This document shows positions 11,446-23,242 of a DNA stretch of 64,000 nt, piece by piece. A model generated the notes under the pieces. The model saw nothing but the letters and a program-made list of their open reading frames with translations. It ran no database searches and was not told where the DNA came from. How positions within the stretch are numbered: position 1 is the stretch's first letter; the number at the start of each line of letters is the position of its first letter. The position numbers and the translations under genes were made by a program. Origin of the DNA: Schistocerca nitens (Eukaryota > Arthropoda > Insecta > Orthoptera > Acrididae); assembly GCF_023898315.1 (NCBI RefSeq), contig NC_064616.1, forward strand, positions 529,747,102 to 529,811,101. The letters run 5' to 3'.

Positions 11446-11580
11446 CACGCATAGAATGTTTGGAACTATTAGCATCCCTGCTAGGTTGAGAAGCGGTGGG
11501 CTATAATTCACATGATAAAGAAAAAATATCTTTTAAATAGGAACTTCGCGAAGCATTAATTATTGTTTGATCTTATAGTG

Positions 11581-12197
11581 GTTTTAGAGAACAAAGTAAA
11601 CTACTCAGTTGCAGAGTAGGAAGTTGCGTGTGAGAATATTTCATCAGTTGAGAGCCATCCTCAAAAAGTCTATTTCTCCAGTGTGAAAACAGTTCACGCT
11701 ATAACTGCATGGTCATACAAGCAAGTATGCCTACCAGGAAGGAATATGGGGAGCTGCTATCTTATTTCAGGAGGTGACAAGCTACTGCTGACCTTGTTTT
11801 ACAGTGAGTTAAGACGCACAGTACCTTTCATCAGTATGTGTGCAGCTTACAAGGATGGAAAAACAATTTTTTACTGCAATTTTCCTTTATCACAGACACT
11901 GTGGCACAGAGATGCGAGATCCGCTTATCTGTTCATTGTTTCGAAATACTGAAGTTCCGGGCATCTCACAGTATGGGTTGTGTTCCTTGCAATTGTTTAA
12001 AACGGCGACGGAGATGCAATTTCCGCTTATCTCTTCCCTGTGCAGAGACTGAATTCCTGGGTGTCTCAGAGCATGTATCATGGTCCTTGCGAAACCCGGA
12101 AATATGATGTTGTGTCAAAAACAACGTAGAAAACTTGTTGATTAATGCTTAGTAACCACATTTTAGCTTTTCGACTCACCATGGTGGCGTGTTAGAA
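11581..12197. other. No recognisable gene
   Basis: Overlapping open frames at 11683-11952 and 11838-12107 are about 89 codons each and show no motif I know. They could be further decayed Polinton-like sequence, but I cannot support that. Confidence 0.35.
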
Positions 12198-12296
12198 AAG
12201 CTGGAAGGTACAAAAAATGTGTGTGAAATCTTATGGGACTTAACTGCTAAGGTCATCAGTCCCTAAACTTACACACTACTTAAGCTGGAAGGTACA
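12198..12296 (-). mobile_element. Short fragment of a second SINE family with 15-bp target duplication
   Basis: A 69-bp insert (12213-12281) reading as a SINE tail on the minus strand (TCTTATGGGACTTAACTGC on plus) is flanked by AAGCTGGAAGGTACA at 12198-12212 and 12282-12296. The insert differs from the main SINE family and matches a different Schistocerca SINE tail I recall. Confidence 0.75.
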
Positions 12297-12380
12297 CTCT
12301 AGTAACCTGCAGTTGATGCTGCACTGTCAGAGTCATCACCACCATCATCACTGGGCGCTGATGGCCCGAAAACCTCAAAC

Positions 12381-12382
<2 letters not shown>

Positions 12383-12453
<71 letters not shown>
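12383..12453. repeat. (CA)n microsatellite, about 70 bp
   Basis: Pure AC dinucleotide run of roughly 35 units. Confidence 0.97.
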
Positions 12454-12454
<1 letters not shown>

Positions 12455-12680
12455 ATCATCACTCCAGTCGCCATCTCCATAGACTGTAAGTACAACAAGA
12501 TATACTTAATATTAATAGAATCTATTTGTTCTGCTTTGTCAATTACTTGTTGTATTACTGGAAAACTGGGATTCCATATTACATAAATCAAATCGCCGAG
12601 AATAACTGGAAGGCTCTCAGAAGGAGCAGCATCATCGGATACTGAGCACGAGAAGTGTCAACACCAAATTTGGAGCGACG

Positions 12681-13309
12681 GTGGTTGTTCATTTGAAAGT
12701 GTGCAAGAAATATCTGCTACCAAGTTTCTCAACCTTCATTCCCGCTGACCTTCACTTTCTCAACATGATAAATTTCAGAATACGTCGGAAAATACTGACA
12801 CGTAATTTTTTTGTGTGTAGTAGAACAAAATCACTTTCTATTCACAAAGTATCACACAATGCAGCTATAAGAGATATTATTAATATATCTCTGAAAGAAG
12901 ATAGTAGGGGCTCGTGTTTCATTCAAAAGAGTGTGAACTTCTCACATATAAAGTAATTAGTAATATAAAGAGTTTTTCAAAAGTAAATGCAAAAATAATA
13001 CAATTGCTTAAGAGAGAGTGCTTTACAGAATCTGAACACGTCATTGCCTTTGAAGTGTGCAGCAGGCATTATGGTATTTCTTACAATGAACTGTTGCTGT
13101 TCCAGTATGAGAAACTCGATTTTTACATTAAGGATGAATTATTCATATTGTATAGAGTTTACCTGAGAAATGCAATTCAGTGCCATTTCGATTTTAGTAA
13201 GGTAGACACTGAAGTCAGAACTTGGCTGCCTAATGGATTTGTCTCAAGTATTTACTCAAATCTCAACAAACTACAGTTTGTAGTAGACAAACGGTCGAAA
13301 AGGTGTTGA
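12681..13309 (+). CDS. Unidentified ORFs, 91 and 131 codons in different frames
   Basis: Two overlapping plus-strand frames, 12681-12956 and 12914-13309, could be one gene split by a frameshift. The longer frame is rich in K, F, Y and L, has no signal peptide, membrane segment or zinc motif, and contains a CSRHYGISYNELLLFQYEKL stretch. It is longer than most random frames in this AT-rich DNA, and its composition resembles the virus-like frames at 9.4-11.6 kb. I do not recognise it, and it may not be coding. Confidence 0.25.
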
Positions 13310-13422
13310 AGACGGAGTAGAATGTGTATTAAATGAACGTATATCCACTGAGTAGGAAACGCTTTGTGAGACGAAAATTTAAATCACGAGACAATACAAT
13401 ATTTACGGAGGTTGTAAATTAT

Positions 13423-13507
13423 GTAGTGTGTGTGCGTGCGTGAGAGCGTGCGCGCCCGCGGTCACGCTCGTTTGTGTGCGTGTGTGTGTGTGTATGTATG
13501 TATGTAA
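13423..13507. repeat. Imperfect (GT)n / (TATG)n simple repeat
   Basis: GTGTGTGCGTGCG, an interruption with CGCGCCCGCG, then GTGTGTGTGTGT and TATGTATGTATG. Confidence 0.9.
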
Positions 13508-13963
13508 GCCGGTTCACATAAACAGCTTTGACTTTTGACTTTGATAGAAACAAGCAAATTGACACCTTTTTATGCAATTGACTACCGCATTTCAGTATTA
13601 CACTGGTTAAGTACTGACGTATGTATGTGTATGCAGGTATCTTTGACTTTCAAGTAAGTAATGGATATCATTGATATCGGTGCGTATTGAAGTCAAGGTA
13701 AAGTTAATTTTATTGCTTATTTTTTAACTGAGTGCCAGTTTTACATAATTGACAGCCTAATTTAATACTATGCTATGACTTCCTCGTGAGGAGAACGGAG
13801 AGGAGGAACAAAGCACAAATGACTCTGTTAAACCATCACAGACTTTTAAATTTATTTCATTTATTACTTATTTTTAATTTATTGAAACTACCTTCGGATC
13901 GGTTGCCTCATTTTGATACTTCACTGTCATTGGCATCATATATAGAAATCTTAATAATCATCC
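13508..13963. other. No recognisable gene
   Basis: AT-rich spacer. The small open frame at 13786-13968 has no recognisable feature. Confidence 0.4.
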
Positions 13964-13975
13964 TTTGACTGGCTT

Positions 13976-14175
13976 GGCCGGCCGCGGTAGTCTCGCGGTT
14001 CTATGCGCGCAGTCCGGAACCGCGCGACTGCTACGGTCGCAGGTTCGAATCCTGCCTCGGGCATGGATGTGTGTGATGTCCTTAGGTTAGTTAGGTTTAA
14101 GTAGTTCTAAGTTCTAGGGAACTGATGACCATAGCTGTTAAGTCCCATAGTGCTCAGAGCCATTTGAACCATTTT
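13976..14175 (+). mobile_element. tRNA-derived SINE, full-length
   Basis: Complete copy flanked by an 11-bp target duplication TTGACTGGCTT (ending at 13975 and again at 14176-14186). It has a canonical B-box and a tail CCATTTGAACCATTTT. Confidence 0.93.
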
Positions 14176-14233
14176 TTGACTGGCTTGTGTCTTCCTCTTC
14201 TTCCTGTCAATGTGTTCCACAATGCCAACTTTC

Positions 14234-14398
14234 GTCTGAAACCGAGCGACTGCTACCGTCGCAGGTTCGAATCCTGCCTCGGGCATGGATGTGTGTGATG
14301 AATTTAGGTTAGTTAGGTTTAAGTAGTTCTAAGTTCTAGGGTACTGATGACCTCAGATATTAAGTCCCTTAATGCTTAGAGCCATTTGAACCATTTTT
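14234..14398 (+). mobile_element. tRNA-derived SINE, 5'-truncated
   Basis: Starts inside the tRNA-like head at GTCTGAAACCGAGCGAC and continues to the standard tail. It lies 59 bp from the preceding copy in the same orientation. Confidence 0.88.
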
Positions 14399-15228
14399 GG
14401 AGTTCTGCCCCTGCTGCTGTTTACTCTTCATTCGTGCAGTGTAGAGTAATCAAATCCTAGTCTCCACTGACTTCAATTGTAGACAGGACTTAATTTCTAT
14501 AGGGTAAATTATGTTCACTCCCGTGGCAACTCTCATGTATCTCAGGGGAAAGCGCTTTCCAAAATATAAGTTGTTTTCATCGCAGTGAAATAAGTCTTGT
14601 AATCAGTATATTTCCAATTACTCTTAGAAAGTCCTTCTCCCTGCGGTACTTCGAGATTCTGTGTATGTCGTTCGCAGGCAAACATCTTAATAGGACATGG
14701 CTAGTGTGAAAAAGACACAAATCCTAACCCCCAAGTGCTGATGTTTTCTATGGAACTACTTATGAGATTTCGGATAGTGAAATGCGGATAAATTCGTCTA
14801 TTAGACATCTACGATAGTAGTAGTAACATCGTTGTAGCTCTGTTTGAAAAAGTGAAGCTTTATACGAATACCTCGGTAACTAACAAGACTGTGACCAGAG
14901 GCCGGCCACTCGTCACTTAACAGCGTGAAATGAAAAATATATGTAAAACACAGACTTGAGGTGATTATGTTATTGCTCTCACGGTTCTTGTAAATCGAAT
15001 ATGACATAGTACTGCAATTGTGTGATGTGACCATAAATATACATACGTCAACTGGTTCTACTAAGCAACTCGTCGGAGGAAGTTAGCCATTAATAAGTCC
15101 TTCAACCTCGTCTTAAACTTGTTAGTACCTGAACTTTTTAAGATTGCTGCCTAGATAGAGAAAATGTATGTTCCTGAATAATGAACACGTTTTGAGCCAG
15201 AGAGAGCAACTTTAGCTCTTTATATGGA

Positions 15229-15230
<2 letters not shown>
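14399..15230. other. No recognisable gene
   Basis: Spacer. The last ~110 bp before the (TTA)n run resembles antisense LINE-derived repeats I recall from locusts, but too weakly to call. Confidence 0.4.

Positions 15231-15260
<30 letters not shown>
15231..15260. repeat. (TTA)n microsatellite
   Basis: About ten TTA units. Confidence 0.97.
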
Positions 15261-16585
15261 CGTTTTACTGAATTTGTGAACTGATCTGTACACTGATCGG
15301 TGCAGATTGCTAGAATACTCAGTCGTGCGACTTAGTGTCAAGCCGCGTAAATGCAGACAGGTAATTAAGAACTACCGAGGCAGCCTGCACAGCTAGATAC
15401 ACAATTTTAGTGACTGTCAAGCTTCAAAGCTTGGAGGGTAAGCTAATGTCTGCGAGAGAGCATCAAACACTGGAGAAAGCTTCAGCTAACTGTAAGTCAG
15501 TGAAAGCTGTGTACATACAGTTTTAGCTGATCACACAAGGTAACAGATATGATTATAAGTTATAATTGCTTATTTATTAAACCTGGCTGTTTTTCCTGTA
15601 TAGGCCGGTAGTATATGGGTGTGTCAAATAGACGATAGGTTTCATGCGGTATTTGGATAATATGACACTATACTCCAACTAGCTGAATCTCAATTAACAC
15701 TGGCCTCTATTAGAAACTGGATTAGTGGTGGTGGGGGGGGGGGATTATACAGAGGTTACTATGAAATAATAGGTTTCAGTCTGTTAACGCAAGAAAGTGG
15801 ACGTCGGAGTACAGCCTCGTTCCGAATCAACTCGCACCCCGAAAGTAAACTGCCGCTACGGCCGACGTGACATCAAAGGCAGCGGTCACTCAGAGCAGCT
15901 CCTTTGACGTCGCTAACAATACAGTCTCTTTCAAGCTGCAGGACTGGTACGCCAGCCGCTTGGTTCAGCGCTCTCAGGTACGATGCATCTTCGGCACACA
16001 TTTCTCTTTTGATCTGCACTTGCTACCACTCGTGACCTAGCCTTGTAGAGCACACATTATTCAACAGCACATCTCTACTCTTATACTTGTATGTGTGCTG
16101 CACAAACTTCGGGGAATTTGTTATTTACCGTAAGTAAAACTCTAGTGCGGTCTTCAACAAAAGATCAAAGTAGCAACTGAAACTGACAGTTTATAAGTAG
16201 TACTGCGCCTTTGGTAATACGTACCTGCCAGCTACCGGCACTACGTTTCGCCCTAGACGGGAGGAATTTCTCTTTCGCATCATGTGCTTTCTTTCCCTTC
16301 AAAATAAAATTAAGAATCGCAAAGCTTCATAACGTCAAATAATATTTGTCATCTGTAGTACCGAAGAATACATGTTCCCATATTATCTGACAAAGCGAGA
16401 TGCATACCTATCCATACAGGATGCTAACGTTGCCACTAAACTAGACACAACCTCGTTCCAGTTGAAACTAGAGGTCTCTATGGCCTTACACTCTAGGTTT
16501 GGAAATAAGATCTCAAAATGCCTTGGGACATAGGCATGGCGGTTTGCTGTTAACGTCATTAAACTGGTTATGAGTTAGAATTTTT
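15261..16585. other. No recognisable gene
   Basis: Spacer with an 11-base poly-G-rich run at 15732-15743. No coding motif was seen on either strand. Confidence 0.45.
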
Positions 16586-16780
16586 CATATTCTATATAGC
16601 GGTTCTAGGCGCTACAGTCTGGAACCGAGCGACCGCTACGGTCGCAGGTTCGACTCCTGCCTCGGGCATGGATGTGTGTGATGTCCTTAGGTTAGTTAGG
16701 TTTAATTAGTTCTAAGTTCTAGGAGACTGATGACCTCAGAAGTTAAGTTGCATAGTGCTCAGAGCCATATTCTATATAGC
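16586..16780 (+). mobile_element. SINE truncated at both ends, with 15-bp target duplication
   Basis: CATATTCTATATAGC occurs at 16586-16600 and 16766-16780. Between them (16601-16765) is a SINE that lacks the first ~20 bp of the head and the usual TTTGAACCATTTTT tail, ending at CAGAGC. The perfect duplication shows it arrived in this truncated form. Confidence 0.92.
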
Positions 16781-17379
16781 ACATCTGCAACAACTCTCTG
16801 TGATCTTATACGTAACAACAGGTTTTCAAAAGAGATACATTTCCCTTTTCAGAAATGGTTAAATGCTCGCAATTTAAATAACTGGATTTTTACTTTTTAT
16901 TTTAATCTACAATGAAATTTAATAAATGTAATCCAACCAAATATAATTATTATTTATTCAGAAATTCTGCTTTTGAGTACGAGGAGTTGGTATGCAAAAT
17001 TTATTTCGATTTTCTTCACACTGTTTTCATTGTCTCCTAGTGCCTTAATAAGCAACTGACGTAGTCAAATACTGTCAAGGTTCCAAGGGTCACTCCTTTC
17101 TGAGCAAGAAAAAGGTTAAATTGTGGATAGTGGAGGCCAGGATTGATTTTACTGCTATATTTTGAATGCTATTATTGTTCACGAATTGCTCTTGGTACTT
17201 CACAGCGAACTTCATATGAGAGTAAGTTTACTGTGAGGCTATTGTTAGTGCACATAGTTTCTCATTCATTTTCCTTTGTAGCCTTAGAGTATGAGAATCG
17301 TACATTTTCATTAGCACGTGCATGTACAATGAATACTTTATGTGTATGTAAGTAATTGCCTCAGTAAATTAGTGCACAT
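16781..17379. other. No recognisable gene
   Basis: AT-rich spacer with two short open frames (16730-16915 overlaps the SINE; 17143-17355) that carry no motif. Confidence 0.4.
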
Positions 17380-19300
17380 GATCAGTGGCGTCTCGCAGCT
17401 AAAATTAGTGGAGATGCTAATCCAAAAAATAAATAAAAACATAAAGTAAAGAAAGCTTTCTAAAAAAATTATGTAAAATGAAACAAGCATATATAAAAAG
17501 AAAATTTATTCGGAAACTCGATAAAATACTAAAAGAATAAAATTAAACGTTTGTGTTTTACTTTAACGTCGATTGAGAATGGAAAGACGTTGCGGTGATC
17601 TTGAGAAGAATGGTGGAATAACCGGAATGTTAGAAAAATATTCTTGTCTTTTTTGTAATATTTACAGCGGTATTTAATTAACTTCATGTCGCAAGGGGGA
17701 ACGAATTGTGCATTATTGTAAACTGCTTTTATTTTTGCTTGAACTCCTGTTTCTTTGTATTTCGTGACATTTGGACCGTTAAATGACTAAATTAACAGTT
17801 TTTGTCCATAATTCTGAAGAGTTATCTCCAGTTGCTTAAAATACGTTTCGATATGCCATCGTATGCAGTTTCTCTGGAATAAAGAAGCCCCAAAAACGCT
17901 CAGATATTTCTATATTAAATACGCTACGTATAACGGGAACCATTTTAGTGTGTTACGAAACACCGTTGCGTCATCACCCATCCTTACCTTTTCATGATTT
18001 GTTTGTAAACTGCAGTAGTCTCTAAGTGATTTTTCAAATCTGATTCAAATTTAGATGCATTATTCGGAAAATACCCCAGATCTATTGGATCTTTTTTTCA
18101 TCATCTGCTGACTTAAAGTTCCCACAAAAGAGATATAGTCTTTTATTTCGGACAAAATTCCACAGTTCTTTTCTATATTTTTGTAATACACATTGAATAA
18201 AAGTCTGTATGACTTACTAAGTTTCCCGTTAATACTTGCGGTTTCTAACAGTAACAGTGAAACTACCTTATCAACGTGCTTTTTGACTTCTTATGATTTC
18301 CAGTTTTCCTGTCATTTTGTTTATATTTCTAAAATCATCATTTGTTCTCATTACATCATCTCCAAACAGTAACGCGAAAATCTAAACAGTTATTTTTTAG
18401 TTCATAATCGCAAAGACAACTTTGCTGTTGGTACCATTCAGAACTGAAGCTATGAATGTAGTTTTTTTGTTGCTTATGTCTGGATGAAGCAGTAGAATAT
18501 CAGGTGTTGAACGACCTCTTTTGATAACTGTAACTTGCTTAAATCGGGTGATGCTGAGGGAATTAGATTCGGAAATGAGGCACTTAAAGTAGTAAAGGAG
18601 TTTTGCTATTTAGGGAGTAAAATAACTGATGATGGTCGAAGTAGAGAGGATATAAAATGTAGACTGGCAATGGCAAGGAAAGCGTTTCTGAAGAAGAGAA
18701 ATTTGTTAACATCGAGTATAGATTTAAGTGTCAGGAAGTCGTTTCTGAAAGTATTTGTATGGAGTGTAGCCATGTATGGAAGTGAAACATGGCTTTCGAA
18801 ATGTGGTGCTACAGAAGAATGCTGAAGATAAGGTGGGTAGAACACGTAACTAATGAGGAGGTATTGAATAGGATTGAGGATAAGAGAAGTTTGTGGCACA
18901 ACTTGACTAGAAGAAGGGTTCGGTTGGTAGGACATGTTTTGAGGCATCAAGGGATCACAAATTTAGCATTGGAGGGCAGCGTGGAGGGTAAAAATCGTAG
19001 AGGGAGACCAAGAGATGAATACACTAAGCAGATTTAGAAGGATGTAGGTTGCAGTAGGTACTGGGAGATGAAGGAGCTTACACAGGATAGAGTAGCATGG
19101 AGAGCTGCATCAAACCAGTCTCAGGATTGAAGACCACAACAACAACAACAACTTGCTTATGGAGAGACCGCCTTCGAAACTTAAATTGTTGAATTCACTT
19201 ACAGTTACAGAATTTATTTCTTGGGACACAAGGCCATTGCTAAATTTTCTGTGAAACATAAGAACCGACAAAATGATATACGATTTCTGAACACGGCACA
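17380..19300 (-). pseudogene. Possible hAT (TTF/ZMYM-type) transposase relic, interrupted by a LINE
   Basis: Minus-strand reading gives scattered family-like pieces. The best is GPNVTKYKETGVQAKIKAVY followed by NNAQF near 17800-17690, which resembles the hAT segment before the conserved H-x-x-x-H region. IFLTFRLFHHSSQDHRNVFP lies near 17650-17580. Other parts do not align clearly, and there are many stops. A plus-strand LINE 3' end (18542-19149) sits inside it. I hold this call loosely; it could be another decayed element. Confidence 0.3.
18542..19149 (+). mobile_element. 5'-truncated LINE (RTE/I-like) 3' end with 10-bp target duplication
   Basis: AACTTGCTTA at 18532-18541 and 19150-19159 flanks a plus-strand LINE C-terminus. 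The reading gives FCYLGSKITDDGRSREDIKC, WSVAMYGSETW, RMLKIRWVEHVTNEEVLNRI and GRPRDEY, then a region before an (ACA)n tail at 19135-19149. These motifs follow the reverse transcriptase domain in a LINE group common in insects. There is a frameshift between the two ORF segments (18535-18825 and 18789-19037), so no protein is made. The 5' truncation, simple-repeat tail and duplication are typical of target-primed insertion. Confidence 0.88.
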
Positions 19301-19558
19301 TGCGGAGTAAAAAACAAAACAAAAAACAAAAAAAAAACATCTTTCACCAGCATGACCGGTTTGTAACCGTGGGAGTCACAATGCTCCCCCTCGCAGCTCC
19401 ACGTACAGTTTTCTACGTGCACATGTGTACATCAGTAAAACACCACGCCATTGGAACTGGGAAACACACTGTTCCATACAAATATTTTGTATGTATTTTT
19501 GTTGTATGGGGTATGGCTACTGACATTATTATGCAGAAGGATTATACACTCTATACAT

Positions 19559-19755
19559 GTGGTTCAAATAGCTCTGAGCACTATGCGACTTAACTTCTGA
19601 GGTCATCAGTCGCCTAGAACTTAGAACTAATTAAACCTAACTAACCTAAGGACATCACACACATCCATGCCCGAGGCAGGATTCGAACCTGCGACCGTAG
19701 CGGTCGCTCGGTTCCAGACTGTGGCGCCTAGAACCGCACGGCCACACCGGCCGGC
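19559..19755 (-). mobile_element. tRNA-derived SINE, full-length
   Basis: Minus-strand copy with 13-bp duplication ACACTCTATACAT at 19546-19558 and 19756-19768. Confidence 0.94.
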
Positions 19756-19768
19756 ACACTCTATACAT

Positions 19769-20619
19769 ACAAATAAAGATTACAGAAAATAGAACTCATT
19801 ACACTAAATGTTATCGACAACATCAAATTAAAATAGGGGATGTAGCAGTTTCATAGCGTTCACGAATGGAAGTATTAAAAGTAAACAATCTTTCTGATAA
19901 TTTGCTCACAAAAATCAGCAATCAGGCATAAAGAAAATGTTTCTGAACAAAAATGTTCGATGTGATTTCTAACCCTTTTTATTGCTGCATCCCAGCTGTG
20001 TTTCTTCTGTCTGACAGTGAACCAGTATTTCTGTCAGACTTTCAACGCTAACCACGCTATCTTCATCCCTAAATATTTCAGTTTTCTTGCTTCTAGCTAA
20101 TCTGCTAACTCTACTCTGTCATTATTTTTCTTATTATTATTATTATTACTGTGTCATCCCAATTGAAGTAAACGCGAAAATAAAAAATATGTGGTTGGTA
20201 TTTAATTTGTGATCAATAAATACATCCAAGAACTTTAAACATTTATTTTTGCAAATCTTCTTCCTCCTCGTTCTACTGTTACTTACGACACTTTATCCTG
20301 ACTTGTAAAACATCAAATGGCTTTTAAGAAGTATGTTGGTGTGGGAATTATCCGCACCAAGTGTTTGGTTTCGTAAGTCAGTCGGTAAACACGGAAACTT
20401 TATAGGATCACTTTGCTGTCCGTCTGTCTGTGTGTCCTGTTAAGCCCTGTTTTTTCACGGACGGTTAGAAGTATCAAGTAGAAATATACGACAAATACCT
20501 CGGTCTACAGTCCCTTTTCTGTGTAAAAAATTCTAGCTCATAAGTCAGTGCAATCAACCGATACGGCCATTTATGTCATATATTTTGATACTCGCCAACT
20601 CACTCATCAAAACCTGTAG
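19769..20619. other. No recognisable gene
   Basis: Spacer with a short (TTA)n run at about 20129-20147. Nothing coding was seen. Confidence 0.45.
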
Positions 20620-22510
20620 ACCTGTGGTTCCTAATCTTTCTTTGATCAGGGACCATTTTGATTTCTTTGTTGTTATCAGGGACCAAAAAGTTCAAGGAAA
20701 ACAACTGTGTAAATCTAAAAATAAACTTTAACACATTCGTTAAACTCAAAGTAACGTTATTAACAAAACTGTTATAACAGAGAATACAACATTATTAGTA
20801 AAAAGTTAAATTCGGTTTGCATAAAAATTATTTTTGAGCTTACATCTTCTGTACAAGTTCGACGATCCTGGACCTAATAATATTGCTTAAAGCTACACTT
20901 ATATCTTCACTTACTCTCTATCTATTACTGGACATGTTTTTAATAACCAGTAAAGTACAAAACCCTTGTTTGAATAACTAAGTTGTGGAGGAAAGCATAA
21001 GAAAGTAGAAGGCAATTTCTCGAATTTTAGTGTATTAAATTTCTTTTTTATACCAAAACTGCTCAAGAAAATCAGATTAAAATGCATCCTTGAAGTTCCC
21101 ATAATTTTTGAATTCAGTTAACTCTTCCGTGATTTTGTTCTGCGATTTCTCCACCATTGGTGCTAAAAGGCTAGAAAATCAGTTTTTGGTCAACTTTAGC
21201 TTCTGTTTTGATAGATTCTGAGAAGTATGATTGAATTCTTCAGACAACATTTCCAGATGACTCTTGATGTTCTCTTGTATCTTTGCTCTAATTGTTTCAT
21301 ACTTTTTTTCATTAACGAGTGCTTCTGATGTCTCGAACGCAGAACAGTTGTTTTCGCCAATTTTAACTTTCCATGTCCGAAGTTGGTAAATAAAAGCACG
21401 TGTTTATCTTCCAAGAGAATTATATCTGCAACGTCTTCTAAACGTCTGATTCGAGAACTCTGTAATTACAAGTTCAGCTTATTCAGTTGTGTGAAAATAT
21501 TCACAAGGTAAGCCAAATGCACCTGAGATGTCACGTCAGGAAATAGGTGTCGTAAATCTTACATTTACTTTTCACCTAGAAACAACTCAGCCTCTCTTCT
21601 GAGTTCGTATAGTCTTCCCAGCATGCTACCTTTCGACAGTCAACGACCTTGTGTGCGTCGGAATCCATTTCAGTGCACAGTTTTTGTTTTTAAAAAATAA
21701 GGTGTGATTTAAGGCTCTCCTTTTGATAACACCGCTTACGGGCAATTACACTGTATTGTTGAGGAAGATTCCTGACACAATGCGTTGTTAATGCCGAAAG
21801 AGTCATGTCGCTAGCCCGTAGCGTAATCCTAACATAGCAGAAAGGACGAGCCGCCCTACATAACATTATGTTTCTGATAATATTCCGTTATTATTTTCAA
21901 GATGTCCATACCTTTTGATGTCTTTTCCAGTTCCCGTGAACTCAGTAATTCTTCTTTGATTATACCGTCGACTTCTTAAAAGTGGACCAACACGAGTAAC
22001 TGACAATAATTAGAAATGTCACCCGATTCATCACACGGCAAAGCGAAGCAAGACGAGTTTTTTTTAACTTTTGAAAGACGGTGGTCCTCGATGTCATTTG
22101 ACGTTAATTTCGTTCGAACTTCTACGGAATTGTTCGCAGAGGTATTTCTTTATTTGGCTCCAAATCCTAAAACCTCTTCGACAGTTTTGGTGAAATAAAG
22201 TTTCACAGTGTTCCTCCCATTTCGTGAGCTTTTTTGATTGCGCAATCAGTGTCGATATCTCAAACGACGATACTAACTTTTTCTCCGATGACGCAAATCT
22301 TGTGCCACAAGGCAGGATTTTCCTTTTTTCTTGATTCTATAATTTTCCTTCAACTAATTCTGGTGGTCGGTCAAAGCAATTAGGATGGACCGTTTATAAG
22401 TGGTGTTTTAATTTCGATGGCTCAATGGACTCTTTTATTTGTTCATTAATTTCTATCGAAATAAATCCGAATTTAATATAACTACTGTCATGTTTTCTCT
22501 CAGACACCAT
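20620..22510 (-). pseudogene. hAT-superfamily transposase pseudogene (ZBED5-like)
   Basis: The minus-strand frame starts with ATG at 22510 and reads SYIKFGFISIEINEQIKES, then PSKLKHHL, then HPNCFDRPPELVEGKL. This matches the N-terminal zinc-finger region of ZBED5-like hAT transposases, except that the part that should carry the C-x-x-C pair appears deleted. Later blocks are KLVSSFEISTLIAQSKK near 22270, a GRLVLSAMLGLRYG-like stretch near 21850, KHVLLFTNFGHGKLKLA near 21400, and a C-terminal end near 20930. Many stops and frameshifts occur. The element is a different lineage from the hAT relic at 4.7-6.4 kb, because the N-termini do not match. Confidence 0.72.
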
Positions 22511-23027
22511 TTTCTGAAAATAAAACAGAAATGCAGTCGAACATAAAGATAACACGAAAAACCTAAAGATAGGGTATATTTCATAAAAAAATAAATTAAT
22601 AATATAATAATGAATAAATCTACTTTTACTGCATTATTAATTGCTCATCGCTCCGTAATGTGATATTCTAATTAGATAGTCAATGAAATGCAGCGAAATG
22701 TTGTCAACTTTTTTTGTAATACAAACGTAATTAGGTATACCTACGGCCAACGGTCAGTTGAACCACTCGTGCCGTCGTTTAAACTTCCGAATAGAATGAC
22801 TGAGGCCGCCGAGCAGGACAAAAGGAAGCGTACTTGGTATGCGACACTGCACCAATCAGTTATTTAAAACAAACAAAATTTTGTAATTTTAAATCGTTTG
22901 CCGACCATATAGTGGCTCTTACTGACCACTGGTCTTCCGTGGACTACTGGCTGGTAACCAATGTTATACATGAACTATGTATATACATAGTTAAGTTTGT
23001 ACGGAACCCTCAGAGCGCGAAAAAAAG
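22511..23027. other. No recognisable gene
   Basis: Probably includes the 5' flank of the hAT relic. No inverted repeat was found by eye. Confidence 0.35.
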
Positions 23028-23040
23028 TCATTGCAGTAGA

Positions 23041-23229
23041 TTCAAATGGTTCAAATGGATCTGAGCACTATGAGACTTAACTTCTGAGGTCATCAGTCCC
23101 CTACTTAAACCTAACTAACCTAAGGACATCACACACATCCATGCCCGAGGCAGGATTCGAACCTGCAACCGTAGCGGTCGCGCGGTTCCAGACTGTAGTG
23201 CCTAGAACCGCTCGGCCACTCCGGCCAGC
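23041..23229 (-). mobile_element. tRNA-derived SINE
   Basis: Minus-strand copy flanked by TCATTGCAGTAGA (23028-23040) and TCATTCCAGTAGA (23230-23242), one mismatch. Confidence 0.92.
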
Positions 23230-23242
23230 TCATTCCAGTAGA

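Larger units (their letters stand above)
10230..11580 (+). pseudogene. Second Polinton/adintovirus-like gene, split by an LTR insertion
   Basis: Downstream of the ATPase is a second decayed frame. Visible blocks are an acidic stretch (SEEEQEDDDGEYDEG) near 10338, SYTKQDLQNYGKVIKASNAH near 10587-10650, and then, beyond the LTR insertion, IECLELLASLLG and YNSHDKE near 11450-11515, followed by ELREALIIV near 11540-11570. I recognise this pattern as the C-terminal half of a conserved protein of unknown function that sits beside the packaging ATPase in arthropod Polinton-like elements. An LTR relic with a 5-bp duplication lies between the two halves, at 10817-11440. Identification is by pattern memory only. 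Confidence 0.55.

Noticed and set aside
12280..12591. 103-codon minus frame with a long CV repeat
   Set aside because: It is the (CA)n microsatellite translated.
15138..15341. 67-codon minus frame with poly-N
   Set aside because: Translation of the (TTA)n microsatellite.
17380..18530. Complete hAT element with ends
   Set aside because: Only scattered short similarities could be read; no inverted repeats or duplication were found, so it is kept as a low-confidence pseudogene.
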